From Haloactinospora alba (GTDB taxonomy: Bacteria > Actinomycetota > Actinomycetes > Streptosporangiales > Streptosporangiaceae): a DNA stretch of 64,000 nt. The stretch spans positions 372,001 to 436,000 of the forward strand of contig NZ_VFQC01000003.1 in the NCBI RefSeq assembly GCF_006717075.1, in the 5' to 3' direction. Of this stretch, positions 51,705-61,242 are shown in pieces; positions within the stretch are counted from its first letter, which is position 1; the number at the start of each line of letters is the position of its first letter. A model generated the notes under the pieces. The model was not told the origin of the DNA. It ran no database searches and worked only from the letters and a program-made list of their open reading frames with translations. A program made the translations under genes and the position numbers.

Positions 51705-52678
51705 GGTGTCGCCTCCTCTCGCGTGCGCGCTGCCCGGTTGGCGGCGTGCGCGCGTGCCGCCTCCCGCACCCAGGCGCCGTCGGCGTGCGCGGCGCGGCGG
51801 CGTTCCAGCCGCTGCCGGTTGCACGGGCCGTTGCCCTTGAGGACCTGTTTGAACTCGCTCCAGTCGATCTCGCCGAAGTCGTAGTGGCCCCGCCGCTCGT
51901 TCCAGACGAGGTCGGCGTCGGGAAGGGTGAGGCCGAGCGCCTCGGCCTGCGGCACGATCATGTCCACGAACTTCTGCCGCAGCTCGTCGTTGGAGAAGCG
52001 TTTGATCCCGTAGGCCATCGAGGTGTCGGAGTGGGCCGACTCGGCGTCGGGCGGTCCGAACATCATCAGGGACGGCCAGTACCACCGGTTCACCGCGTCC
52101 TGGGCCATCTCCCGCTGGGCGGGTGTGCCGCGCGCCAGCACGTGCAGGATCTCGAACCCCTGGCGCTGGTGGAAGCTCTCCTCCTTGCAGATGCGCACCA
52201 TGGCGCGGGCGTAGGGGCCGTAGGAGCAGCGGCACAGCGGCACCTGGTTGGTGATCGCGGCGCCGTCCACGAGCCAGCCGATCACCCCCACGTCGGCCCA
52301 GGTGAGGGTGGGGTAGTTGAAGATGGAGGAGTACTTCTGCCGCCCCTCGTGCAGCAGGTCCAGCATCTCGGCGCGGCTGGTGCCCAGGGTCTCGGCGGCG
52401 CTGTACAGGTACAGGCCGTGGCCGGCCTCGTCCTGGACCTTGGCGAGGAGGACGGCTTTGCGTTTCAGGCTGGGGGCGCGGGTGATCCAGTTCGCCTCGG
52501 GCTGCATCCCGATGATCTCGGAGTGGGCGTGCTGGGCGATCTGGCGCACCAGGGTGTCCCGGTAGTCGTCGGGCATGTCGTCGCGGGGCTCGATGCGCTC
52601 GTCGGCGGCGATCATCGCGTCGAAACGCTCGCGCCACCCGCCGTCGCCGGTGTGTTGGGTGTCCTCGGTGATGGTCAT
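51701..52678 (-). CDS. paaA: Phenylacetyl-CoA epoxidase catalytic subunit PaaA
   Basis: A 325-residue di-iron oxygenase subunit that forms the 1,2-epoxide of phenylacetyl-CoA. Iron ligands lie in '[13 protein letters not shown]' and '[13 protein letters not shown]'; 'NEELR'-type '[22 protein letters not shown]' and 'NGPCNRQRL' near the end are typical. The ATG at 52678 has GGAGG six bases upstream. It is the first gene of a tightly coupled five-gene operon; the later pathway genes (paaG, paaZ and others) are not in the window. Confidence 0.95.
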   Translation of the reverse strand: MTITEDTQHTGDGGWRERFDAMIAADERIEPRDDMPDDYRDTLVRQIAQHAHSEIIGMQPEANWITRAPSLKRKAVLLAKVQDEAGHGLYLYSAAETLGTSRAEMLDLLHEGRQKYSSIFNYPTLTWADVGVIGWLVDGAAITNQVPLCRCSYGPYARAMVRICKEESFHQRQGFEILHVLARGTPAQREMAQDAVNRWYWPSLMMFGPPDAESAHSDTSMAYGIKRFSNDELRQKFVDMIVPQAEALGLTLPDADLVWNERRGHYDFGEIDWSEFKQVLKGNGPCNRQRLERRRAAHADGAWVREAARAHAANRAARTREEATP

Positions 52679-52708
52679 GCCGGGCCTCCGGTGCGCGTCC
52701 CGCACTTA

Positions 52709-52728
52709 CTTACCGACCGTTCAGTTAG
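52709..52728 (-). promoter_or_regulatory. Possible operator of the paa operon
   Basis: CTTACCGACCGTTCAGTTAG reads as an imperfect palindrome (seven of ten pairs), 30 bases upstream of paaA in a locally AT-rich patch. TetR-like PaaR repressors bind comparable sites in other actinobacteria; no such gene is in the window. Confidence 0.45.
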
Positions 52729-53126
52729 AAAATACTGCGGAGGCGAGGTGGGAGTCAATGCGTGCTCCCGCCGGGGCTCGGTCCCCGCGGGGAGGGGCGG
52801 CCGTTGGCCATGTCACGACGGGAGCGGAACCGGTCCTGTCCGGGGCGGAGGGGGCGGATCCGGCTTTGGGTGGGCCTAGAAGCGGCCGGACGGTGCCGTG
52901 TCCGCACCCCTGTCGGCGGTACCCTGGCCAGGGTCAACACCAGCACGCTGTTCCCCGTTGCCGCCGGGCGCACCAGGAGTGGCGCTTCCGCCGGAGGCGG
53001 CGTGGTTCGGCCCCGCCTCGACGGGTTCCGTGGTTGGCACCGTGCCCGGAAAGCGACGGGCACCCCTGGCTGGGCGCACCCGGGTCCCGCCACCGCACTC
53101 GACATACGGCATCCAGGGAGATACGC
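52729..53126. other. Intergenic stretch between paaA and a phosphoribosyltransferase gene
   Basis: About 400 bases. I find no gene with family resemblance on either strand; the open frames here are compositional. It should contain the two divergent promoters. Confidence 0.5.
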
Positions 53127-53627
53127 GTGAGCGACGACGGCCGCGAGCACCTGACCTACGACCTGTTCGGCACCGCCGTGCGCGAGCTGGCGCAGACCAT
53201 CGCCGACGACGGGTACGAGCCCGAGATCATCCTGTCGATCGCCCGCGGCGGGCTGTTCGTGGCCGGCGGTCTGGGCTACGCGCTGGGAGTGAAGAACCTG
53301 AACGTCGTGAACGTGGAGTTCTACACCGGTGTGGGGGAGACGCTGGACATGCCGGTGTTCCTGCCGCCGGTCCCCGACACCGTCGACCTGAGCGAGAAGA
53401 AGGTCCTGGTGGCCGACGACGTCGCTGACACCGGCTCCACCCTGAAGCTGGTGCACGACTTCTGCGCCGAGCACGTGGCCGAGGTGCGCACCGCGGTCGT
53501 GTACGAGAAGCCGCAGTCCCTGGTCAAGTGCGACTACGTGTGGAAGCGCACCGACCGGTGGATCAACTTCGCCTGGTCGGTGCAGCCACCGGTGGTGCAG
53601 CGCGAGGGCCAGGTCCACGACGCGTGA
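53127..53627 (+). CDS. Phosphoribosyltransferase
   Basis: A 166-residue enzyme of the purine phosphoribosyltransferase type. The PRPP loop is 'VLVADDVADTGSTL', preceded by 'ILSIARGGLFVAGGLGYALG'. It resembles hypoxanthine/xanthine-type (Gpt-like) enzymes that attach a base to PRPP for salvage; the base is not certain. GGGAG stands six bases before the GTG at 53127. Confidence 0.9.
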   Translation: MSDDGREHLTYDLFGTAVRELAQTIADDGYEPEIILSIARGGLFVAGGLGYALGVKNLNVVNVEFYTGVGETLDMPVFLPPVPDTVDLSEKKVLVADDVADTGSTLKLVHDFCAEHVAEVRTAVVYEKPQSLVKCDYVWKRTDRWINFAWSVQPPVVQREGQVHDA

Positions 53628-53639
53628 GCGCCGAAGCGG

Positions 53640-53671
53640 GGTGCCGGCGGGCGCGGAGCGGCGTCGGCACC
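53640..53671 (+). terminator. Hairpin after the phosphoribosyltransferase gene
   Basis: GGTGCCG and CGGCACC pair around an 18-base region that can itself pair in part, 12 bases beyond the stop codon. Confidence 0.5.
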
Positions 53672-53765
53672 CGGCGTTGCCGCGTGACACATCCCGGACG
53701 CGGGCGGGGCGTTCCGTGGCCGGCGGTGCCGCGCTTCCCGTGCGGGACCCGCCTGGGAAGCGGTG

Positions 53766-53984
53766 CTAACCGATGATCTCCCCGCCCACGGCGTAGCCGT
53801 TCTCGGCGGTCTCGTGGATCTGGACCATCACGAACGAGCGGATGTCCTCCTGTTTCCGCTCGCGGAAGAAGCCGCTGACCGTGTTCGTCAGCCGGTTGGC
53901 CGCCGCGTCGCTGAGGGCGGCGGCGCGACAGCGCGCACGCGTTGTCCCGGCCGTCTGTAAAGCGGGTTAAACGTCCTCAGGCAT
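53766..53984 (-). pseudogene. Remnant of a tautomerase-like small protein
   Basis: Read on the minus strand, an ATG at 53984 is followed after five codons by an in-frame TAA and then by 66 open codons. The end, 'QEDIRSFVMVQIHETAENGY' then 'AVGGEIIG', looks like the C-terminus of a 4-oxalocrotonate tautomerase-type protein, with the family's strand-and-GG pattern; 'RAAALSDAAANRLTNTVSGF' fits its helix. No start codon lies after the stop within the conserved part, and the expected N-terminal Pro segment is unrecognisable. I judge it a decayed gene. Confidence 0.5.
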
Positions 53985-54163
53985 GCTTACCCTGGGTCTC
54001 CGGTTCCGAGTTTCGGAACCGGCGAGTGGTCCTCGGCGGAGCTAGGAGAGCCCCGCACGCGGCCAAGGTGAACACGGGGGTCGCCCGGGACGCTCCCCCT
54101 CCGACTCCTCACGCACCGGTGCCGGGAGTGTGGCCCTGGCGTGCGGACAGACGCTGCGGGAGG

Positions 54164-54382
54164 TCAGGATTCCTCTCCTCCGTCGCGTTTCGCCCGTAGC
54201 GCGGGGAAGGCGACGTAGAGGCAGCAGCAGAGGACGACGAACACGAGTACGTACAGCGTGTCGCGCATGGCCAGTCCACCGCCCAGTACGGCGAACACCG
54301 CTATGGCGAGGAAAGCGAGCAGCCCGACAAGGACGGACCTGATCGTTCGGCCAAGGACGGAGGAGGTTGCTCGTGCTGCCAT
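54164..54382 (-). CDS. Small two-helix membrane protein
   Basis: A 72-residue protein with two membrane helices ('VLVGLLAFLAIAVFAVLGGG' and 'LYVLVFVVLCCCLYVAFPAL') and a charged tail. Three consecutive Cys lie within the second helix. The ribosome site (GAGG) is 11 bases from the ATG, so the start is not certain. No family recognised. Confidence 0.6.
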   Translation of the reverse strand: MAARATSSVLGRTIRSVLVGLLAFLAIAVFAVLGGGLAMRDTLYVLVFVVLCCCLYVAFPALRAKRDGGEES

Positions 54383-54685
54383 GCGTTCGTGGTCCTCGCT
54401 GTCCGTAGGGGGTGCCGGCGCTGTTCGCCGCGGCGCCAGCCGGTGCGGGGAGTCACATGGTAGCGGGCGCGGTGGGGGCCAATCCCCGCAGTGCGGCGTA
54501 TCCCGGCGGCGCCGAACTGTGGGAGAGGCATCTCGTCCCCGCTGCTGGTAAGTGACCTCGGCCGAGTTCGGCAATGGTGGAAGGGCCGGAGCACACCCCT
54601 TGGTGGTCCTTCCCACAGCAGGCTGTGGGTGAGCGCCAGGACGAGGGTGTTCGGTACCTCGCTGGGCGCACCACTGTCCGGAAGC
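54383..54685. other. Intergenic stretch with a hairpin after the ABC permease gene
   Basis: About 300 bases without a supported gene. CCCACAGC and GCTGTGGG at 54612-54629 form a perfect eight-base stem with a two-base loop, 57 bases beyond the end of the minus-strand permease gene; it may end that transcript. No T-run follows. Confidence 0.5.
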
Positions 54686-56869
54686 TCACTCCTGACCGGG
54701 ACGCCAGGCTGCGGCTGTCCGAGCGGTCACCATTCCCGCCCCCACACCGGCGGCGAGCGCCAGCGCGACCGCACCGACCGTGATACCGGCCAACGTGTCG
54801 GGAGGGGTCACCGGCACCTGGCGGCTCTGCTGGATCACCGTGCCCAGCGGCACGCTCAACCCTGACGCCATGACCGCGGCCACCGACATGGGAACGGTGA
54901 GAACCGCTACGGCGGTACCGACATGCCACCGTCGCCGTCCGGTGAGCGCGCTCACCGGTGCCATGACGCGCCCCGCCTCCAGGACGTTCGCCCCCGCGCT
55001 GACCACCCCGGCGGCGGCGAGCAGTCCCAAGCCATAGGTTCCCAACAGCACCCCCCACTCGGACAGGCGCGCGTTCGCCGCGCTGCGCTCGAACGACGCC
55101 AACTCGTCCACCTGGGTGGTGGGACCGAGCACGGGTTGGACAGCGGTGTGCACTCGGGAACGGGACAGGGGCTGTTCGGTAGGGGAGAGCACGACCAGCT
55201 GGTCCAATTGGCCACCGTCGGGAACGGTGGAACCGGCACGAACCCGGGCGCTGTCCGTGACCTGCCAGCGCAACAGTTCGGTGACCCGCATGTCTCCCGC
55301 GTCGCTGGTGATCGGGGCGGGGTCGGTGGCGCACTCCAACCGCAGTGACCGCAGCACCGAGCACGGCGCGCGCAGAGTCGTTCTCCCACGGTCCTGTGAG
55401 GCGGTGACCAACCCGGCCGCACGCGCCCGGTCCGGCAGCTCCCGGACGGCCTCGGACACGCGCCGCTCGTCCAGCTCGTGGGCCGACACCAACAGGGCGG
55501 ATCCCCCGACGCGCTCGTTGGCCTCGCGTGCCTGCACCGTCATGGGCGTGTCCGACACGGCGAAGTACTGGATGTTGACCACCGTGACCACACCGATCAC
55601 GACCGGGGCGACCAGTCGGGCGAGCGTGCCGGGACGGTGGTGGTACCAGCGCCCGGCCACGAGCCACGTGGGCCGTCCCGCGCGGGCTCCGCGCCGGGCG
55701 ATACCGGAACCGAGCCGGGCGAACGCGGCGGCCAGGGCCGACGGCGCCAGAGCCAGCGCGCACAACAGCCCCACGGCGTAGACAGGAATGGTCCACCAGT
55801 TCCCCGGCGGCAGGAGGGCGGCACCGGAGGCGAGTGTGGTTCCCAACGCGAAAACCCCGAGTTTCCACGTCGCGACGTGGTCGGACGCGGGGCGCGGCCG
55901 GGTCACACCGCGCTGGCTTCGGCGGGCGTGCAGCATGGCGTAACCGAGAACCGCCGTCAGGGCGGATCCGGCCACCGCCGCCGGCACGGCCCACCACACG
56001 CGGCGCAGGTCGCCGCCCCGAACGGTGTAGTCGATCCCAGGAACCGCGGTGTCGGTGAGCAGTAGGGGTGCCGCGAACGCGGCGCCCACGGCGGTGCCGG
56101 CGAGGACGGCCGGGAGGCAACCGGCCGCGCCGGTGAGGAACTGGTGCCGGGCGTGCGCGCCCAACGCGGTGAGTAGTGCGGCGCGCCGGTCCCGCCCCCG
56201 GGCGGCGTACCGGGCGGCGACGACGAACAGCGTCCCCGCCGGCAGCAGCACGAGTGTCACGTACGACGCGACCATGAGCGCGGGCGCGGCCGGGGTGATG
56301 GTGATGTTCTCGCCGAAGGGGTAGGAGCCCGGCGGCCCGAAGCCGCGGATGGGATACATCCAGTCCTCGGGGACCGTCGCGCCGTCGGGCAGCCCCACGT
56401 AGGCGAGGCGTTCGGTGGGGGACAGCAGCCCCCGCGGTCCGATCGTTCCGGTCGGGTCGCCGTAGCGTTCGCCGATCCCGGGTTCGGCCCGTGCGAGAGC
56501 CGGCGACATGTGGACCTCGCCCGGCTCGGGCCACTCGTCCAGACCCGGAGGCGGGTCCGCATCGCGGTCCACAGGGTCCAGGTAGACGACCGAATGCTGC
56601 TCCCGCGTGACACTGTCGGGACGCTCGCCCCACCACGCGACGGCCTGCTCGGTCGTGTCCGTGATCCGGGGTTGGCGCTGCGCCTCGCGTAGGTCCCGTC
56701 CTTCGAAGGTGGCCAAGATCGCCACCAATCCCAGCACGGTTGCGGTGAGAGCCGCGGTGGCAGCGGCGAGAACAACTACCCGGGTGTGTTCCGTGGGGCC
56801 GCGGCCCGTGGCAGAGCTTCCGAGCCGGACGAGGAAACGTGCCAGTCGCGGAGGGGTGGCTCGGCTCAT
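54686..56869 (-). CDS. ABC transporter permease, FtsX type
   Basis: A 727-residue membrane protein: one helix near the N-terminus ('VVVLAAATAALTATVLGLVA'), an extracytoplasmic region with many acidic and Pro residues, a block of helices, a second extracytoplasmic region and final helices. The organisation is that of FtsX-like exporters, although the FtsX motifs are weak. Its ATG overlaps the ATPase stop by four bases. Substrate unknown. Confidence 0.85.
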   Translation of the reverse strand: MSRATPPRLARFLVRLGSSATGRGPTEHTRVVVLAAATAALTATVLGLVAILATFEGRDLREAQRQPRITDTTEQAVAWWGERPDSVTREQHSVVYLDPVDRDADPPPGLDEWPEPGEVHMSPALARAEPGIGERYGDPTGTIGPRGLLSPTERLAYVGLPDGATVPEDWMYPIRGFGPPGSYPFGENITITPAAPALMVASYVTLVLLPAGTLFVVAARYAARGRDRRAALLTALGAHARHQFLTGAAGCLPAVLAGTAVGAAFAAPLLLTDTAVPGIDYTVRGGDLRRVWWAVPAAVAGSALTAVLGYAMLHARRSQRGVTRPRPASDHVATWKLGVFALGTTLASGAALLPPGNWWTIPVYAVGLLCALALAPSALAAAFARLGSGIARRGARAGRPTWLVAGRWYHHRPGTLARLVAPVVIGVVTVVNIQYFAVSDTPMTVQAREANERVGGSALLVSAHELDERRVSEAVRELPDRARAAGLVTASQDRGRTTLRAPCSVLRSLRLECATDPAPITSDAGDMRVTELLRWQVTDSARVRAGSTVPDGGQLDQLVVLSPTEQPLSRSRVHTAVQPVLGPTTQVDELASFERSAANARLSEWGVLLGTYGLGLLAAAGVVSAGANVLEAGRVMAPVSALTGRRRWHVGTAVAVLTVPMSVAAVMASGLSVPLGTVIQQSRQVPVTPPDTLAGITVGAVALALAAGVGAGMVTARTAAAWRPGQE

Positions 56870-57573
56870 GGGGACACCCGTTCCAGCTGGCCACCGCGCA
56901 GCCGGAGCACGGTGTCGCCCCGGGCGGCCATGTCCCGGTCGTGCGTGACGACGACAAGAGCGCAGTCCCGCTGCTGGGGGAGGGAGAAGAGGAGGTCGGC
57001 GACCGTGTCGTGCGTGTCGGGGTCGAGGGCGCCGGTGGGTTCGTCCGCGAGGAGGAGGGGCGGGTCGGTGATCAGCGCCCGGGCCACGGCGGTGCGCTGG
57101 TACTCACCGCCGGACAGGGAGGTGGTGCTCTCGGCGGTGGTGGCGACCTCCAGCTCGGCCAGCAGTCGGCGGGCCCGTTCGTTGGCGTGGTCCGCGTCGA
57201 GTCCCGCCAACAGTCCGGCGAGGACCACGTTCTCCGTCGGGGTGAGTTCCGGGAGGAGCTCCCCGGATTGGAACACCATTCCGATGTCCCGGCCGCGCAT
57301 GGTGGCCAACCCGCGCCGTCGCATCCGGGTGACCTCGTTGCCGAGTACGCGCACACTCCCGGCATCCGGAGTGCTCAGACCCAGGACGCAGGAGAGCAGC
57401 GTGCTCTTGCCCGAACCGCTGGGGCCGGTGATCACGGTCGCCGTTCCCCGCTCCGTTTCCAGGTCCACTCGGTCAAGCAGGCGGCGACCACCCACCGTGT
57501 GGCACAGCTGAGCCAGGCGCAGCGGTACCGCCCGCTCTGTCGTGTCCGGTGCGGGCGCGGTCGTGGGGGGCAT
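56866..57573 (-). CDS. ABC transporter ATP-binding protein, LolD/MacB type
   Basis: A 235-residue ATPase. Walker A is 'GPSGSGKST', the signature 'LSGGEYQRTAVARAL' (with EYQ where most have QQQ), and Walker B leads to 'LLADEPTGALDPDTHD'. The ATG at 57573 has GGAGG six bases upstream; longer frames lack family resemblance. It drives the permease encoded next to it. Confidence 0.92.
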   Translation of the reverse strand: MPPTTAPAPDTTERAVPLRLAQLCHTVGGRRLLDRVDLETERGTATVITGPSGSGKSTLLSCVLGLSTPDAGSVRVLGNEVTRMRRRGLATMRGRDIGMVFQSGELLPELTPTENVVLAGLLAGLDADHANERARRLLAELEVATTAESTTSLSGGEYQRTAVARALITDPPLLLADEPTGALDPDTHDTVADLLFSLPQQRDCALVVVTHDRDMAARGDTVLRLRGGQLERVSP

Positions 57574-57717
57574 GGGAGTCCTCCGGGGGAAAAGGAAGCC
57601 GCTACAGGGTGGCATGTCCCAGCGGCGCTGATCTCGGCAAAGGACACCTACCGTGAGACGGAGACAGGCGTTCTCCACCGAGGTCAGCGCTGACGGCAGG
57701 GCCAGCGCGCCCACCCC

Positions 57718-58746
57718 TCAGGCCGACTCCCGCTGTACGAGGTGGGTGTCCAGCACCACCGCCGCGGGTTCCGCCGCGGCGGCCCTGCCTGTTCCGGCGA
57801 GGCCCTCGGCGAGCAGGCGCGCCATCTCGTGCCCCATGCGTTCGGCGGGCTGGTGCATGGTGGTCAGCGGTGGTTCCGCGTGCATCGCGATCGTGAAGTC
57901 GTCGTGGCCCACCACCGCCACGTCCTCGGGGACCCGCCGGTGCTCCTCCCGCAGCACCCGCAGCGCCGCCGACGCCATCAGGTCCGAGGCGACGAACAGC
58001 CCGTCCACCTCCGGGCGCGCCGACAGCAGCTCACGCATGGCGCGCTCCCCGCCCTCGTAGCTGAAGTCGCCCACGGCCACCAGGCCCGGGTCGGGTTCCC
58101 GACCGGCCTCGCGCAGCGCCTGCTGGTAGCCGTGCAACCGTTCCACCCCGGCCACCATGTCCTGCGGACCGGCGATGGTGCCGATCCGGCCGCACCCCCG
58201 GTCCACCAGGTGGCGGGTGGCCATCCGCCCCCCGCCGGTGTTGTCGATGTCGACGTAGCTGGCGCCCTCCCGCCCCAACGGGCGGCCGCCGTGCACGCAC
58301 GGCATCCCCGCCTCGGTGAGCCACCCCGGAAGCGGGTCGTCGCGGTGCTCCGACAGCAGCAGCACCCCGTCCACGTGCTCGCTCGTCAGGAACTGGCCCG
58401 CGCGTTCACGCTCCTGGGCGGAGGCCACCATGGTCAGCAGCAGCTGCAGGTCCCGCTCGCTCAGCGCCGCGCTCACCCCCTTGATGACCTGGGCGAAGAA
58501 CGGTTCGGCGAAGATGCGTTCGTGCGGCTCGGACACCACCAGCGCGACCATGTCGGTGCGGCGGGTCACCAGGGTGCGCGCCGCGTGGTTGGGGACGTAG
58601 CCCAGATCCGCCACCGCCCCCAGCACGGCGTTGCGGGTCAGTTCGCTGACACTGGCGGAACCGTTGATGACGCGGGAGACCGTGCCGCGTCCCACCCCGG
58701 CGCGCTTCGCCACCATCTCCAGTGTCGGCCGCTGCTGACCACTCAC
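57718..58746 (-). CDS. cebR: LacI-family repressor, probable CebR
   Basis: A 342-residue regulator. The LacI helix-turn-helix is 'TLEMVAKRAGVGRGTVSRVINGSASVS' in part, with the hinge 'NHAARTLVTRRT', followed by a sugar-binding domain ('DIDNTGGGRMATRHLVDRG', 'DDFTIAMHAEPPLTT'). It follows bglC and the cebEFG genes, and a perfect CebR box stands before cebE. In Streptomyces CebR represses cellobiose uptake until cellobiose or cellotriose binds. Confidence 0.9.
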   Translation of the reverse strand: MSGQQRPTLEMVAKRAGVGRGTVSRVINGSASVSELTRNAVLGAVADLGYVPNHAARTLVTRRTDMVALVVSEPHERIFAEPFFAQVIKGVSAALSERDLQLLLTMVASAQERERAGQFLTSEHVDGVLLLSEHRDDPLPGWLTEAGMPCVHGGRPLGREGASYVDIDNTGGGRMATRHLVDRGCGRIGTIAGPQDMVAGVERLHGYQQALREAGREPDPGLVAVGDFSYEGGERAMRELLSARPEVDGLFVASDLMASAALRVLREEHRRVPEDVAVVGHDDFTIAMHAEPPLTTMHQPAERMGHEMARLLAEGLAGTGRAAAAEPAAVVLDTHLVQRESA

Positions 58747-58786
58747 GAACGCCTCTCCCTCCCGTGGTTCCCCGGGGCGCGAACGA

Positions 58787-58836
58787 GCGCCGCCCGGGCG
58801 TGCGCATCCCCATCATCGTGCACGCCCGGACGGCGC
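58787..58836 (-). terminator. Hairpin between bglC and cebR
   Basis: GCGCCG plus CCGGGCGTGC pair with GCACGCCCGG plus CGGCGC with one mismatch, a stem of about 17 bases with a loop of about 16. It lies 40 bases after the bglC stop and shortly before the cebR start, so it should separate the uptake operon from cebR. Confidence 0.65.
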
Positions 58837-58875
58837 GGTTCCCGGGGGAGTGGCCCCGCCCTCCCCCGGGAGGCG

Positions 58876-60354
58876 TCACGAGGCGTCGTCGCCGGCCTCC
58901 CCGGCGCCGCTGGCCAGGCGGCTGTACCAGATCCCGCTGTCCTTCACGGTCCTGCGCTGGGACGAGAAGTCCACGTGCACCACGCCGAACCGTTCACGGT
59001 AGCCGAACGCCCACTCGAAGTTGTCCAGCAGCGACCACACGAAGTACCCGCGCACCGGGGCGCCCGCGTCGACGGCGTCCCGGACGGCGCGCACGTGGCT
59101 GGCCAGGTAGGCGGTGCGGTCCGGGTCGCGCACCGCCCCGTCCGCGGCGACTTCGTCCCGGTAGGAGGCGCCGTTCTCCGTCACGTACAGCGCGACCCCC
59201 GGGTAGTCCGCGGCAATGCGGGTGAGGATCTCCGTCATCCCGGTCGCGTCCACCTCCCAGTCCTGGTCGGTGCGGGGGAGACCGCTGCTCACCGCGGTGA
59301 CCCCCTCCCACCCCAGCGGTGCGGGACTGTCCGGCGCCTCCTCCGCAGCCCCCGCCTCCGGGGCGGATGCGACCCGCGCGGGGCTGTAGTAGTTCACCCC
59401 GAGGAAGTCGAGCGGGGCGGAGATGGTGGCGAGGTCCCCGTCGCGCACCGTCGCCGGGTCCCACAGGTCACCGAGGTCGGCCAGGACGTCGGCGGGGTAG
59501 CTGCCGTAGTACAGCGGGTCGAGGAAGATCCGGTTGCGGGTGCCGTCGACGCGGCGCGCGGCGTCGCGGTCGGCGTCGCTGCCGGTGTGCGGCCGGACGG
59601 GTTCGGGGTTGTGCGCGAGCCCCACCGCCAGCGGGTCGGCGGCCGGCCCGCTGTCCTGGTCCCGGATGGCGGCGGTGGTCAACCCGTGGCCGAGCAGGAG
59701 GTGGTGCACCGCGGCGGCGGCCGCGGCCGGTTCGCGGCGGCCGGGGGCGTGCTCCCCGGTCACGTGGCCGAGGTTGGCCACCACCCAGGGTTCGTTCACC
59801 GTGATCCAGTCACGCACCCGGTCCCCGAGCCGCTGGTGCACCAGGGCGGCGTAGTCGGCGAACCGGTGGGCGGTGTCGCGCCGGGGCCAGCCGCCGGCGT
59901 CCTCCAACGCTTGGGGGAGGTCCCAGTGGTACAGGGTCACCCAGGGGCGGATTCCGGAGTCCAGCAGCGCGTCCACCAGCCGGTCGTAGAAGTCCAACCC
60001 GGCCGGGTTGGCGGGCCCGGTCCCGTCGGGCTGGATACGGGGCCAGGCGACGGAGAACCGGTAGTGGCCGATGCCCAGCGACCGCAGCAGCGCCACGTCC
60101 TCGGCGTAGCGGTGGTAGTGGTCGGCGGCCTCCTCCCCGGTGTCGCCGTCGGCGACGTTGCCGGGGGCGGCGGCGAACGTGTCCCAGATGCTCACGCCGC
60201 GCCCCCCGGCCCGGGTGGCACCCTCGATCTGGAACGCCGACGTTCCCGCGCCCCAGGCGAACCCCGGCGGGAACCCGGCAGCCAACCGGTCGGGGGAGTG
60301 CGGCTCCGTGGCCGGGGTAGCGGCGAGCGGGGGGAGAGAGTCGTGGGAATTCAC
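58876..60354 (-). CDS. bglC: GH1 beta-glucosidase, cellobiose-hydrolysing
   Basis: A 492-residue glycoside hydrolase of family 1. 'FAWGAGTSAFQIEGA' is the N-terminal signature, the acid/base Glu is in 'WITVNEPW', and the nucleophile Glu in 'LYVTENGASY'. There is no signal peptide, so it splits imported cellobiose in the cytoplasm. The GTG start overlaps the cebG stop by four bases, as in the Streptomyces cebEFG-bglC operon. Confidence 0.95.
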   Translation of the reverse strand: MNSHDSLPPLAATPATEPHSPDRLAAGFPPGFAWGAGTSAFQIEGATRAGGRGVSIWDTFAAAPGNVADGDTGEEAADHYHRYAEDVALLRSLGIGHYRFSVAWPRIQPDGTGPANPAGLDFYDRLVDALLDSGIRPWVTLYHWDLPQALEDAGGWPRRDTAHRFADYAALVHQRLGDRVRDWITVNEPWVVANLGHVTGEHAPGRREPAAAAAAVHHLLLGHGLTTAAIRDQDSGPAADPLAVGLAHNPEPVRPHTGSDADRDAARRVDGTRNRIFLDPLYYGSYPADVLADLGDLWDPATVRDGDLATISAPLDFLGVNYYSPARVASAPEAGAAEEAPDSPAPLGWEGVTAVSSGLPRTDQDWEVDATGMTEILTRIAADYPGVALYVTENGASYRDEVAADGAVRDPDRTAYLASHVRAVRDAVDAGAPVRGYFVWSLLDNFEWAFGYRERFGVVHVDFSSQRRTVKDSGIWYSRLASGAGEAGDDAS

Positions 60355-61226
60355 CCTTTGATCGCACCTTCCATGATTCCGCCGATGAGATGGCGGCCGA
60401 ATACGACGAACACCAGCAGCAGGGGAGCGGTGGCGAGGGTCGCCCCGGTGAACATCAGCGAGAAGTCACTGACGTAGCCCTGGTTGAGCTGGTTGATGGA
60501 CACCTGCACTGTCGGGTTGTCGGGGCCGAGTACCGCGATCGGCCAGATGAACTCGTTCCAGTTCTGCATGAAGGTCAGCAGGCCCAGCACCGCCATCGCG
60601 GGGCGCAGCGCCGGGAGCACGACGCTGAAGAACGTGCGGGTCATGGAGCACCCGTCCACGCGGGCGGACTCGATCAGCTCGGTCGGCACGCCCTGCAGGG
60701 CGTACTGCCGCATCATGAACACGCCGAAGCCGGTCACCATGAACGGCACGATGACCGCCTGCAGCTGCCCGCGCCAGTCCAGCGTGTCCATCATGATCAG
60801 CATCGGGATGACGGCCAGCTGCACCGGCACCATCATGGTCAGCACCACGCCGAGCGTGATCACGTTGCGGCCGGTGAACTGCAGTTTCGCCAGCGCGAAA
60901 CCCGCCAGGGAGCAGAACAGCACCACCGAGACCGCGGTGATCGAGGCGACGATGGCGGAGTTCAGCAGTCCCAGCGCGAAGTTGGCCTGCGGGTTCTGCA
61001 GCGTCTCGGACAGGTTGTCGGCGAAGTTCGTCCCGGGCAGGACCGCCGGCGGGCGCTGGGCTATCGCCGCGTTGCCGCGGGTGGCGATCACGACCATCCA
61101 GTACAGCGGGAACACCGAGAGGAGCACCGTCAGCGACAGGGCCACATAGGTCACCGGCCCCGCCTGCCGGGCACCGCCGGTGGCGGGTGCGGCCCGGCGT
61201 CGCGCCGTGCGCGTGCGTGCACTCAA
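60351..61226 (-). CDS. cebG: Carbohydrate ABC transporter permease CebG
   Basis: A 291-residue permease with six helices and the EAA loop near 'TELIESARVDGCSMTRTFFS'. The TTG at 61226 has AGGAG eight bases before it. It lies 16 bases after cebF. With CebE and CebF and an ATPase (MsiK type) encoded elsewhere it imports cellobiose and cello-oligosaccharides. Confidence 0.93.
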   Translation of the reverse strand: MSARTRTARRRAAPATGGARQAGPVTYVALSLTVLLSVFPLYWMVVIATRGNAAIAQRPPAVLPGTNFADNLSETLQNPQANFALGLLNSAIVASITAVSVVLFCSLAGFALAKLQFTGRNVITLGVVLTMMVPVQLAVIPMLIMMDTLDWRGQLQAVIVPFMVTGFGVFMMRQYALQGVPTELIESARVDGCSMTRTFFSVVLPALRPAMAVLGLLTFMQNWNEFIWPIAVLGPDNPTVQVSINQLNQGYVSDFSLMFTGATLATAPLLLVFVVFGRHLIGGIMEGAIKG

Positions 61227-61242
61227 CAGTTGTCTCCTCTCC

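Noticed and set aside
54453..56957. An 834-codon minus-strand open frame beside the FtsX-type permease
   Set aside because: It is an alternative frame of the permease gene on the same strand, Arg/Gly-rich and without membrane helices.
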